NCBI RefSeq assembly: GCF_016107655.1
Contig: NZ_JABASX010000010.1
Coordinates: 1-64,000 of the forward strand
Origin: Brevibacterium antiquum
Lineage (GTDB): Bacteria; Actinomycetota; Actinomycetes; Actinomycetales; Brevibacteriaceae
DNA: 64,000 bases
Reading direction: 5' to 3'
Made by a program: the position numbers and the translations under genes. Positions 29,768 to 38,215 of this stretch are shown in pieces (position 1 is the stretch's first letter; every line of letters begins with the position of its first letter). The notes beneath the pieces were generated by a model. The model was given only the letters and a program-made list of their open reading frames with translations. It made no database searches and was not told the origin of the DNA.

Positions 29768-31245
29768 CGTGAGGCCTTCCAGGCGTCGAACTTCTCTTTC
29801 CATTCGCCCTTGGGCGGGAACAGCGACTCGATCGGATTGCCGGCTGCGACCTGTTCGGCCACCCATCCGTCTTCGATCTCCTTCGTCAGCGCAGAATCGA
29901 CGACTTCCTCAACGAGATCGCGTGGGATGACGATGACTCCGTCGTCGTCTCCGACGATCACGTCACCGGGCAGCACTGTGGCGTTTCCGCAGGCCACGGC
30001 CACGTCGGATTCCCACGGGACGTGCTTGCGGCCGAGTACGGCGGGGTTCTTCGACGTTGAGAACACGGGGAGGATCCCGGCCACCTCGGCGGAGTCGCGG
30101 ACTCCCCCGTCGGTGATGACGCCTGTCGCGCCCTGAGCCTTGGCCCGCAGCGCGAGCACGTCGCCAAGGGTTCCTGAGCCGGATTCGCCACGTGCTTCGA
30201 TGACGACGACCTCGCCGGACTGCAGAGAGTCGAAGGCCCGCTTCTGGGCGTTGTATCCGCCGCCGTGTGATTTGAACAGGTCCTCGCGGTTGGGCACGAA
30301 GCGCAGCGTCTTTGCGGTGCCCACGACCTTGCTGCCGGGCACGAGCGGGGAAACGCCTTCGATGACGACGTTGTTGAGGCCGCGTGCACGCAGCTGGGCG
30401 GAGAGACCAGCGGTCGGAGCCTCGATGAGCTTGGCGCGCAGGTCCTCACTCAGTGCACCGCCGCCTGTGGCTTCCGGTGCCAGACCGGCTTCCTCACGTG
30501 ATCCCCAGGCATCGGCCTGCAGGGCTTCGGTCACGGCCGGGGTGCTGCCGAGGTTCGGGTCGAATGCGCCCGGTCCCTCGACGACATTCGTGACGAGGCG
30601 ACCCGAGCTGAGTTCTGATCCGGTGCTCGCCGAGGTGGTGCTGACCTCGACCTCGACCGTGTCCCCGGGGGCCACAACAGTTGATCCTGCGGGAGTTCCG
30701 GTGAGGATGACGTCACCGGGTTCCAGAGTCATGTGCTGGCTGAGATCGGCGATGATCTGGGTCAGGGGGAAGATCAGCTGTGCGGCACTTGTGCCGTCGT
30801 CCTGCTTGACCTCGCCGTTGACCCAGGTGCGGATGCGCAGGGACTGCGGGTCCGCCTCGGCGGCGGGGATGATGTTGGGACCCAGCGGCGTGTAGCCGTC
30901 GCGGCTCTTCGACCGCAGATTCGAGCCCTTGTCGGCAGACTTGATGTCGTAGAGGCCGAAGTCGTTGGACGCGGTCACTCCTTCGACGAAGGTCCAGGCC
31001 TTGTCGGGACCAACGGATCGGGCCGCGGTGCCGATGACGACCGCGATCTCGCCTTCGAAGGCGAGCAGCGATGTCCCGGCGGGACGCTCGATCGCCTCAC
31101 CCGATGCGGCCAGGGAACTGGTGGCCTTGAGGAAGTAGGACGGTTGGGACGGCCGTTTTCCGCGCTGGGCGGAGCGTGACTCGTACGCCACATGGACGGC
31201 AATGATCTTGCCCGGCCGGACTGGGACATCAGCTGGAGTCGACAT
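29764..31245 (-). CDS. Fusion of FAH-family HpaG-like isomerase/decarboxylase with RraA-like domain
   Basis: The 493-residue protein joins two enzyme families. Residues about 1-225 are a fumarylacetoacetate-hydrolase-like domain with the metal glutamates in FEGEIAVVIG near residue 65, the aspartate region NDFGLYD near 95 and DVILTGTPAG near 178, as in HpaG (OPET decarboxylase/HHDD isomerase). Residues about 275-480 are an RraA/HMG-aldolase-like domain with GVITDGGVRD near 380 and GDDDGVIVIP near 440, a family that includes oxaloacetate decarboxylases. A linker of about 45 residues joins them. It is the first gene of the hpa operon. The fusion is unusual; typical HpaG is a duplicated FAH protein. 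The role of the RraA half is inferred only. Confidence 0.85.
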   Translation of the reverse strand: MSTPADVPVRPGKIIAVHVAYESRSAQRGKRPSQPSYFLKATSSLAASGEAIERPAGTSLLAFEGEIAVVIGTAARSVGPDKAWTFVEGVTASNDFGLYDIKSADKGSNLRSKSRDGYTPLGPNIIPAAEADPQSLRIRTWVNGEVKQDDGTSAAQLIFPLTQIIADLSQHMTLEPGDVILTGTPAGSTVVAPGDTVEVEVSTTSASTGSELSSGRLVTNVVEGPGAFDPNLGSTPAVTEALQADAWGSREEAGLAPEATGGGALSEDLRAKLIEAPTAGLSAQLRARGLNNVVIEGVSPLVPGSKVVGTAKTLRFVPNREDLFKSHGGGYNAQKRAFDSLQSGEVVVIEARGESGSGTLGDVLALRAKAQGATGVITDGGVRDSAEVAGILPVFSTSKNPAVLGRKHVPWESDVAVACGNATVLPGDVIVGDDDGVIVIPRDLVEEVVDSALTKEIEDGWVAEQVAAGNPIESLFPPKGEWKEKFDAWKASR

Positions 31246-31280
31246 CGATCTCGCACCTCATTTCGATTGGCTTTCACCCA

Positions 31281-31292
31281 GATCGTATATGA
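31281..31292. promoter_or_regulatory. Shared 12-bp operator candidate, copy 1
   Basis: GATCGTATATGA lies between the divergent hpa operon (start 31245) and the MHS transporter (start 31418). The same word recurs at 32776-32787. Its nearly symmetric TATA-centred form fits FCD-type GntR regulators. Confidence 0.6.
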
Positions 31293-31417
31293 TACGGTCC
31301 CGGAGGACAAGTAGTCCGCGTCACATGATTGAGGTCACGTCAGCGTTCCGATAGCTGCGATCTCCTACCCATGGGCCAGCGGCACAAACACAAGAGTCTC
31401 AATGCGACACAGGAGTC

Positions 31418-32761
31418 ATGGTGAGTAAAAAGCACACCCAAGGTCGGGTGGCATTCGCGACCGTCGTCGGTACCAGCATCGAGTGGTACGACTACTTCCT
31501 CTATGCGGCGGCCTCTGGGCTGATCTTCAACGAGCTGTTCTTCGGCCCGCTGGGTTCGACGCTGTCGACCATGGTCGCGTTCGCCACCGTCGGCATCAGC
31601 TTCCTGTTCCGACCCCTGGGCGCCTTCCTGGCCGGACACTACGGCGACAAGCTGGGGCGACGGGTCGTCCTCATCATCACACTCATCGCCATGGGTGCCG
31701 CCACCGCTCTGATCGGCCTCCTGCCGACCTACGATTCGATCGGCATCGCAGCACCCATCCTCCTCATCGTCCTGCGCATCATCCAGGGCATCTCAGCCGG
31801 CGGCGAGTGGGGCGGAGCGGTTCTTCTGGCCGTCGAGCACGCGGAGCCCAAACATCGCGGACTGCGCGGATCCTTCCCGCAGATCGGTGTCTCCATCGGA
31901 CTCATCCTCTCCTCGGGCGTGCTCGCGCTCATGACCGCGATCGCCCCGGGCGAAGCCTTCCTCGAGTGGGGCTGGCGGGTGCCGTTCCTCCTCTCGATCC
32001 TGCTCGTCGCCGTGGGCTACTGGATCCGCCGCGGCGTCGAAGAGTCCCCTGTCTTCCACGAGATCGCCGAGCGGAAGGAGCAGGTCGCCAACCCGCTGGG
32101 CAGGCTGCTCAAGAGCCACTGGCTGCTCGTCATCCTGGCCTCGCTGGTCTTCGTCGGCAATAATGCGGCCGGCTACATGACCACCGGCGGCTACATCCAG
32201 AACTACGCCACGGACCCAACCGGACCGGTCGGACTCGATCGCGGCCCCGTGCTCTGGGCAGTCTCCGCCTCGGCGGTGTCATGGCTGATCTTCACGATCA
32301 TCGCCGGCTCCGTCTCAGACAAGATCGGTCGTAAGAACACCTATCTGCTGGGCTGGATGCTCCTGCTGATCGGCATCTTCTCACTCTTCCCGCTGGTCAA
32401 CACCGGCAACATCTGGATGCTCTTCCTGGGGCTGGTCATATTGACCGTCGGGCTCGGATTCACCTACGGACAGCAGCCGGCGATGTATGCCGAGATCTTC
32501 CCCTCCAGCGTGCGGTTCTCCGGCGTCTCGGTCTCCTATGCGATCGGGTCGATCCTGGGCGGAGCCTTTGCTCCCACGATCGCGAAGGCCTTGGTGGCGT
32601 CCACCGGCACAACCACCTCGGTGGCCATCTATCTGGCCATCATGACGGCGATCGCGCTTGTCGCCACGCTGGTCCTACGCGACCGCTCGCGCATCCCCCT
32701 GGGCCCCGACCACGAGGAGGAGCAGTCAGTGAGCCCGATCATAGGCATTGGCTCAAGATGA
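31418..32761 (+). CDS. MHS-family MFS transporter, probable hydroxyphenylacetate/aromatic acid uptake
   Basis: The 447-residue protein has 12 membrane segments and belongs to the metabolite:H+ symporter family. Typical stretches are GTSIEWYDYFLYAAASGLIF near residue 15, RPLGAFLAGHYGDKLGRR near 65, GISAGGEWGGAVLLAVEHA near 125 and RRGVEESPVF near 210. The start follows ACACAGGAGTC. It is divergent from the hpa operon and followed by the flavin hydroxylase, with the shared operator word before each, so uptake of 3- or 4-hydroxyphenylacetate or a related acid is the likely role. Substrate is inferred from context. Confidence 0.87.
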   Translation: MVSKKHTQGRVAFATVVGTSIEWYDYFLYAAASGLIFNELFFGPLGSTLSTMVAFATVGISFLFRPLGAFLAGHYGDKLGRRVVLIITLIAMGAATALIGLLPTYDSIGIAAPILLIVLRIIQGISAGGEWGGAVLLAVEHAEPKHRGLRGSFPQIGVSIGLILSSGVLALMTAIAPGEAFLEWGWRVPFLLSILLVAVGYWIRRGVEESPVFHEIAERKEQVANPLGRLLKSHWLLVILASLVFVGNNAAGYMTTGGYIQNYATDPTGPVGLDRGPVLWAVSASAVSWLIFTIIAGSVSDKIGRKNTYLLGWMLLLIGIFSLFPLVNTGNIWMLFLGLVILTVGLGFTYGQQPAMYAEIFPSSVRFSGVSVSYAIGSILGGAFAPTIAKALVASTGTTTSVAIYLAIMTAIALVATLVLRDRSRIPLGPDHEEEQSVSPIIGIGSR

Positions 32762-32775
32762 CCTGAGTAACACAC

Positions 32776-32787
32776 GATCGTATATGA
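32776..32787. promoter_or_regulatory. Shared 12-bp operator candidate, copy 2
   Basis: GATCGTATATGA occurs 50 bp upstream of the flavin hydroxylase start, identical to the copy at 31281. It suggests that the hydroxylase has its own regulated promoter. Confidence 0.6.
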
Positions 32788-32837
32788 ACTGCTAATATTG
32801 GAAAGTCACGAAGACGTGTGATGAACCGGAGGTTGAC

Positions 32838-34739
32838 ATGCATTTTCACCAGCACGGCTATGTGTCCGCAGACCCGCGGATCGAAGCTGCAGCAGGTTAC
32901 GGAATCGATCGTCCACAGGACCTGCCCGATGAGGTCGATGTCCTCATCGTCGGCAGCGGCCCGGCGGGCATGGTCGCGGCGGCACAGCTGTCTCAGTATC
33001 CCGAGGTCAACACCCGGCTGATCGAGAAGCGGGACTCACGACTGGTCATCGGTCAGGCCGATGGCATCCAGGCCCGATCTGTCGAGACCTTCCAGGCGTT
33101 CGGATTCGCCGAGGAGATCATCCGCGAGGGTTATCACATCATCGACATGTCCTTCTGGAACCCGGACCCGGAGAATCCCGAGCACATCATCCGAACGGGA
33201 CGGCCGAAGGACGATGAGACCGGAATCAGTGAGTTCCCGCACCTCATCGTCAACCAGGCTCGCGTCCTCGACTACTTCGCTCAGTTCGCCAAGCAGTCCC
33301 CTGGACGCGTCGAGCCCGACTACGGCATCGAGTTCGTCGATCTGAGGGTCGACGGTGACGCCGATTCCGAACACCCGGTCACGGTGACCGTTCGCTATAC
33401 CGCAGGAGCGCGCGCAGGCGAAGAGCGCACGATCCGCGCCGGTTATGTCGTCGGCTGCGACGGAGCCCGCTCGGGCGTACGCCGGTCGATCGGTCGCACG
33501 ATGACCGGCGACCAGGCCAATCATGCCTGGGGCGTCATGGACGTGCTCGCCAACTCCGACTTCCCCGATATCCGCACTAAGTGCGCCATCTCCTCCAAAC
33601 ATGGCAACATCCTTCACATCCCCCGCGAGGGCGGGCACCTGTTCCGCATGTACGTCGACCTCGGCGAGGTCCCGGAGGACGATGCACGCAAGGTGCGGCA
33701 GACGAGCGTCGACGAGATCATCGATCGCGCGAACGCCATCATCAAGCCCTACAGCATCGACGTGAAGAACGTCGCCTGGCACAGTGTCTATGAGGTCGGG
33801 CACCGGCTCACCGATGCCTTCGACGACACCGACGACACGACTCCCGGATCACCGTGTCCACGCGTGTTCATCACCGGCGATGCCTGCCACACACACTCGG
33901 CGAAGGCCGGTCAGGGCATGAACGTGTCGATGCAGGACGGGTTCAACATCTCGTGGAAGCTCGGCCAGGTGCTGTCCGGACGATCCTCACAGGAGCTGCT
34001 GCGGACCTATTCCGCCGAGCGTCAGGTCACGGCGAAGAACCTCATCGACTTCGACAAAGAATGGTCGACACTGATGGCCACTCCCCAGGAGGATCTGCCG
34101 GACGAGACTTACCTGCAGGACTTCTACGTCAAGACCGCTGAGTTCCCGGCCGGGTTCATGACCGAGTACACCGAGTCGATGATCACCGCGACCACCGAGC
34201 ACCAGGAGCTGGCCACTGGTTTCCCCGTGGGCAAGAGGTTCAAGTCTGCTCGAGTCCAGCGCAACTGCGACGCCAACTACATCCACCTGGGACACAGGGC
34301 ACGGGCCGACGGCCGCTGGCGCGTCTATGTCTTCGCCGATGCGCCGGTACCGGGTAACAACGCCTCGTCCAAGGTCACCCAGTTGGCCGACTGGCTCAAC
34401 GCGGATCCGGCCTCGCCGTTGGTCAAGTACCGTCGTGCAGGTGAGGACCTCGACAGCCTTCTCGAGCTCAGCGTCATCTACCAGCAGGGACACACGGAGT
34501 TCTCCTTCCCCGATGTGCCGACGGTCTTCCGCCCGCATGTTGGCGAGTTCAGCCTTGAGTATGTGGAGAAGATCTACGCGACGCTGGCCGATGAAGACAT
34601 CTTCGACGTGCGCGGCATCAGCCGTGACGGTGCCGTGGTCGTGGTCCGTCCCGATCAGTACGTATCGGGCATCTTCCCGTTGGATGCCCATGACGAGATC
34701 GGCAGCTTCTTCGACGGAGTGTTCGTCTCCGAACAGTGA
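32838..34739 (+). CDS. FAD-dependent aromatic hydroxylase (phenol hydroxylase/MobA type)
   Basis: The 633-residue group A flavoprotein monooxygenase resembles 3-hydroxybenzoate 4-monooxygenase and phenol 2-monooxygenase. It has the FAD GxGxxG motif VLIVGSGPAGMVAAAQL at about 35-51, the DG motif VVGCDGARSGVRRSIG near 210 and the second FAD motif VFITGDACHTHSAKAGQGMN near 345-365. A thioredoxin-like C-terminal domain spans about 470-633. GGAGGTTGAC precedes the start. Beside a homoprotocatechuate pathway without hpaBC, it is a good candidate for making 3,4-dihydroxyphenylacetate from 3- or 4-hydroxyphenylacetate. That substrate is inference; phenol or hydroxybenzoate remain possible. Confidence 0.87.
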   Translation: MHFHQHGYVSADPRIEAAAGYGIDRPQDLPDEVDVLIVGSGPAGMVAAAQLSQYPEVNTRLIEKRDSRLVIGQADGIQARSVETFQAFGFAEEIIREGYHIIDMSFWNPDPENPEHIIRTGRPKDDETGISEFPHLIVNQARVLDYFAQFAKQSPGRVEPDYGIEFVDLRVDGDADSEHPVTVTVRYTAGARAGEERTIRAGYVVGCDGARSGVRRSIGRTMTGDQANHAWGVMDVLANSDFPDIRTKCAISSKHGNILHIPREGGHLFRMYVDLGEVPEDDARKVRQTSVDEIIDRANAIIKPYSIDVKNVAWHSVYEVGHRLTDAFDDTDDTTPGSPCPRVFITGDACHTHSAKAGQGMNVSMQDGFNISWKLGQVLSGRSSQELLRTYSAERQVTAKNLIDFDKEWSTLMATPQEDLPDETYLQDFYVKTAEFPAGFMTEYTESMITATTEHQELATGFPVGKRFKSARVQRNCDANYIHLGHRARADGRWRVYVFADAPVPGNNASSKVTQLADWLNADPASPLVKYRRAGEDLDSLLELSVIYQQGHTEFSFPDVPTVFRPHVGEFSLEYVEKIYATLADEDIFDVRGISRDGAVVVVRPDQYVSGIFPLDAHDEIGSFFDGVFVSEQ

Positions 34740-34789
34740 CGTGTCGGATCCAGCGACTCGTAGGATCAAGTGACTCGTAGGATCCACTG

Positions 34790-34841
34790 ACGCCGACGTC
34801 TCTGCAGTGAGGGCATTCCTCATCTGAAGAGGCGTCGGCGT
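34790..34841. terminator. Hairpin between convergent genes
   Basis: ACGCCGACG and CGTCGGCGT form a 9-bp outer stem with an inner GTGAGG/CCTCAT pairing. It lies 50 bp after the hydroxylase stop and covers the end of the membrane protein gene at 34820. Confidence 0.5.
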
Positions 34842-35923
34842 TGTCGTTGGGCAATGAGTCCGCTGATGCCGGCTGCGATCAGCATGAAGCTCCCCAAAGC
34901 CCAAAAATTCACTCCCGCCGCCGGAAAGCCGGAGACGGTGGCATTGACCGATTCTCCGGACGACGTTTCGCCTCTCCACCGGACAGAGGGCGGATTCGCC
35001 AGGATCCAGTCCAGCATGAGGTACAGGCCCACGCCGAAGGCCACGACGACCGCTGACCACCAAGCAGGTGGCTCCATGGTCAGACCTGTTGCCGCGCAGA
35101 GGATGACCGCAGACCACGCAAGCAGGATGCCGGGGCTCATATCCACGAGGTCGGTTGTGTTGAGGCCCAGAGACGTGAGTGTGACACCCTTGACGTCCGA
35201 TGCCGTGTTCTCCATGATCGGCACCCAGATCATGACGATCCACGCGGCCAAACTCAGCAGCGGCAGCAGACGCGCAGCGTTGCCGGCCAGGGTTCGATGC
35301 TGGCGGACGACGAACCGGCCAGGGTTGCTGGGGCTGCTGGGGCTGCTGGGGCTGCTGACGACAAGCCAGCGGCGGATGCGTGGGCGGAAACGATCAGGCG
35401 ACTGCTGACGTTCACCGATGAGGCCGCAGATCCCCGCAACGATCAGAGCCATACTCCCGATTGCCCACAATGCAGCCCCCGCCGCGGGAGAGGCCACTTC
35501 CATGCCGCCGATCCACCTCCCGCTCTCGTCCTGACCGTCCCACATCAGCGACGGAGGCTCGGCCACCATGTTGATCAGCGACGCTAGGACAGCGATGCCG
35601 AGACAGACCGTGACCCAGGCCCACATCAGCAAACGGTCGACGAGCCATGCCGAGATCACACAGGCGAGCAGACAGCACCAGATGATGACGAATTCGGGAT
35701 CGAGATCGCTCAGGCCGCGGGAGACATCACCCAACGAGGTGACGACAATTCTCATGGACCCTCTGGTGTGCAGAGTGTTGAGCGAACTGTCGAGAACCGG
35801 CACCCACAGTGTGATCACCCACGCGCACAGCGCCAGAATCGGCAACAGCCTCGCAGCGAATCGCAGGCGCTGCCTATGTGGTCGGTGGCGTGGACGCCTC
35901 ATTGCGGTCTTGCGCGCACTCAT
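34820..35923 (-). CDS. Membrane protein with two copies of a four-helix module
   Basis: I do not recognise this 367-residue protein. It is an internal duplication: residues about 20-170 and 205-360 each contain about four membrane segments in the same order. Each has a WVITLWVPVLDS / WIVMIWVPIMEN element after the first helix, a loop with PPSLMWDG / PPSVRWRG, and a last helix ending in GLIGERQQ / GLIAQRQRR. A serine-proline linker (SSPSSPSSPSNPG) encoded by a 9-bp tandem repeat separates them. The neighbouring gene at 35920 is a third copy, and the starts overlap by ATGA, which fixes the start at 35923. Function is unknown. Confidence 0.7.
   Translation of the reverse strand: MSARKTAMRRPRHRPHRQRLRFAARLLPILALCAWVITLWVPVLDSSLNTLHTRGSMRIVVTSLGDVSRGLSDLDPEFVIIWCCLLACVISAWLVDRLLMWAWVTVCLGIAVLASLINMVAEPPSLMWDGQDESGRWIGGMEVASPAAGAALWAIGSMALIVAGICGLIGERQQSPDRFRPRIRRWLVVSSPSSPSSPSNPGRFVVRQHRTLAGNAARLLPLLSLAAWIVMIWVPIMENTASDVKGVTLTSLGLNTTDLVDMSPGILLAWSAVILCAATGLTMEPPAWWSAVVVAFGVGLYLMLDWILANPPSVRWRGETSSGESVNATVSGFPAAGVNFWALGSFMLIAAGISGLIAQRQRRRLFR
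35325..35357. repeat. 9-bp tandem repeat inside membrane protein gene
   Basis: Four near-identical units of CTGCTGGGG (first TTGCTGGGG, last partial) encode the Ser-Ser-Pro linker on the minus strand. The unit keeps the frame, so slippage would only change linker length. Confidence 0.75.
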
Positions 35924-36438
35924 GGCTGCCGCATCGGACGAGATCTGCCAGCAGACGATCCGGCGCTCCCCGCTGCACCAAGCGCCAAAGCCCCCACCAA
36001 GCACACGAAGAAGCCGAAGTCAGGGAGTGCGACTTCCATGCCGCCCGTCGGCATTCCATCAGCAGTCTGACCGTCCCACAACAGAGACGGCGGGTTGAGA
36101 GCGGCGATCACGAGAACGACGATGAGGAGCGCGGCGACGACCATCGCTGCACCGGACCACCAGCGGGAGATTCCGAAGACCAGAGGCAGAATCGAGAAGA
36201 CGACCACCAACAGCCAGACTGCGAAGAATCCTGGAACAGCAGTCGCCGGATCAAACGGGTTCTCCCCCATCGACGTGATCCTGATCCTCGGCCCGTCATC
36301 GTTTCCGCTGTCGAGGATGGGCACGAAGATCGTGATCACCCACGCGGCGACAGTTACCAGCGGCAGGAGAGCCGCAATCCGGCGGAGGCGCGCTGTTGGG
36401 TCGGAGGGTCCGTGAGAGCTGCCGTCGTCAACATTCAT
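35920..36438 (-). CDS. Four-helix membrane protein, single module
   Basis: The 172-residue protein is a single copy of the module duplicated in the downstream gene. It begins with a short hydrophilic N-terminus, then LLPLVTVAAWVITIFVPILDS, which closely parallels the same position in both downstream modules. Two central helices follow, then the loop NPPSLLWDGQTADGMPTGGMEVALP and a last small-residue helix. The shared loop reads GGMEVA in this copy and in the first downstream copy. It overlaps the next gene by ATGA. No catalytic motif or known family was recognised. Confidence 0.7.
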   Translation of the reverse strand: MNVDDGSSHGPSDPTARLRRIAALLPLVTVAAWVITIFVPILDSGNDDGPRIRITSMGENPFDPATAVPGFFAVWLLVVVFSILPLVFGISRWWSGAAMVVAALLIVVLVIAALNPPSLLWDGQTADGMPTGGMEVALPDFGFFVCLVGALALGAAGSAGSSAGRSRPMRQP

Positions 36439-36500
36439 ACTCAGTATCCTGCGGCGGATCGTGGTGTCAGCCGTGTCGGATTTGTTGCAGTCTCAGCACG

Positions 36501-38162
36501 TCACCCGATGTCGAGCATCCCCGAGCGCAGAGTCTCCTCAATTGTGCTTCCCGTCGAAGACTCTGGCACACGCTGACGGCCAGACGACCGAGTTCGGCCA
36601 GGTCTACGGGACCGGGGACGGTAGCGAAGACTCACTGCCGGTGGAAGGCGCAGAGGATCGACCACCTCGGCGATCTCGCAATCGGTGCTCTCCCCCGCAG
36701 GCGCCGCTTCCACGAACTTCCTGGCCTCCGAGGCCGAGATCGGGAGGAACGGCAGCTCCGCCTCGCGCCCGCCGACGTCGCCCGATTCCGGATCGGCGTC
36801 AGGTGGGTCTCTCTGCGGTTCGAGCAGCCCGGCGAGTTGCAGCCGCCAACCGTCGGCGGCATTCGCATCCGGTGGTGCTGTACCGGGTCGTGGGTATCTC
36901 ATTCGTCTCACGAACGGAGGTGTTGCCGCTTCGTAGTCGAGTCCGCTCGGTGTGGTGACCTTCAGCCCCTGAGCTGTGGCCTCGTGCTTCCACCCCGGGT
37001 GTTCCTTGGCATAGTTGCAGGCTGCGCACAGGCCCGAGCCGTTCTCCCACGAGGTCGCTCCCCCGGATGCATATCCCTCGGAGTGATCGGCGTGCTTGAT
37101 CCTGGCATCACACCACGGCGTCCGGCACACGTCATCGCGGTAGACGACCATCTGCCTGAGCAATCCGGTGAAGGACCGCGAGCGTGATTCCATGCCCACC
37201 AGCTGGCCATCGGTGACCTGTGTGAACATGCGGCGGATGAATACCTCCGCCTCGTTTGCGGCGATGAAGCTGCGGGCCGTCGTGGCTGGCAGGGGGCCGA
37301 ATCCGGGCAGCCACGCGGGAACCATGCCGTCGGAGAACAGGGATTCCGCCTCGACGACCAGGTGGACTTCGGTCGGCACAGCCTCGGCGCCTGCCTGACC
37401 GGTGAGCCGCTCGACGAGGGTGTCGGCCATGAGCTGATTGTGCCTGCGACCTTTCGCCGTTCCGGCCGCCAGGGCTGAATCTGCCGCCTCGCGCAGTCCT
37501 TCGTAGACCGCGACTGCCTGTTGGATGGGCAGAATCGCAGAGACCCGTCCCATCCCGTCGTCGAGCGGGGTCATCGTCACACGCCGATTGGCTGTTGCCC
37601 TCTTCACCCGTTCGGCAGCGGCTTCGTCGTTCATCTCCTCTGCCAGGGCTCGTGCTTCGGTCCGCAGACTCCGCAGACCCGATGGCCCCATACTCGATTT
37701 CATTCGAGTGTCGACCTTGCGTCGGTCGGCGGAAGGCAGGCATGCGGTCTCGTCGACCATGATGCGTGCCTTGTCCTCGGAGATCTCACCCGAGGACAGT
37801 GCCTTGAATGTGTTCGGCAATTCGCCGACGATTGCACGCGAAGCGGAGAGGAACCTCCGGCCGCTGCCTGGTGAGACTCTCTTCGCCAAGGCGATCTCCT
37901 CGGCAGCGTGGATACCGCAGTCGCGGTCCGGGACCTGGTTGAGCGCATCTCGACGCCGACGCAGCACCTCGAAAGCCACCGCTTCGGCCGACTGCACGGA
38001 AGCAATCGTTGCTTTGAGGGACTCAAGTGCACCGATCCGAGCGAGCGCAGCAGACTCGGTCACCGCAGACGCGGCGCCGCGCAGGATAGAGGCGAAGCGG
38101 TCGATCTCGGCGATGAGATCATGATCCGCCGGTGGCGTCTCCACAACGATGCTCGCGTCCAT
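36501..38162 (-). CDS. DUF222/HNH endonuclease domain protein (13E12-like)
   Basis: The 553-residue protein has the helical DUF222 region over about residues 20-330. The HNH nuclease core follows at about 365-415: CRTPWCDARIKHADHSEGYASGG, then NGSGLCAACNYAKEHPGW with the zinc cysteines and the terminal histidine. This family is multicopy in Actinobacteria (the 13E12 repeat family of mycobacteria) and its cellular role is uncertain; mobility or repair functions have been suggested. The C-terminal 120 residues are low-complexity and unlike the core. It stands alone between the membrane genes and uridine kinase. Confidence 0.88.
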   Translation of the reverse strand: MDASIVVETPPADHDLIAEIDRFASILRGAASAVTESAALARIGALESLKATIASVQSAEAVAFEVLRRRRDALNQVPDRDCGIHAAEEIALAKRVSPGSGRRFLSASRAIVGELPNTFKALSSGEISEDKARIMVDETACLPSADRRKVDTRMKSSMGPSGLRSLRTEARALAEEMNDEAAAERVKRATANRRVTMTPLDDGMGRVSAILPIQQAVAVYEGLREAADSALAAGTAKGRRHNQLMADTLVERLTGQAGAEAVPTEVHLVVEAESLFSDGMVPAWLPGFGPLPATTARSFIAANEAEVFIRRMFTQVTDGQLVGMESRSRSFTGLLRQMVVYRDDVCRTPWCDARIKHADHSEGYASGGATSWENGSGLCAACNYAKEHPGWKHEATAQGLKVTTPSGLDYEAATPPFVRRMRYPRPGTAPPDANAADGWRLQLAGLLEPQRDPPDADPESGDVGGREAELPFLPISASEARKFVEAAPAGESTDCEIAEVVDPLRLPPAVSLRYRPRSRRPGRTRSSGRQRVPESSTGSTIEETLRSGMLDIG

Positions 38163-38215
38163 GTCAGTACACTACAAGTCGCTGCTGACACGAGATTTCC
38201 CAACCGATCGGGATA

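Noticed and set aside
35768..36576. Plus-strand open frames over the membrane-module genes.
   Set aside because: They are rich in Arg, His and Pro, show no domain, and oppose well-formed membrane proteins in an ATGA-coupled pair.
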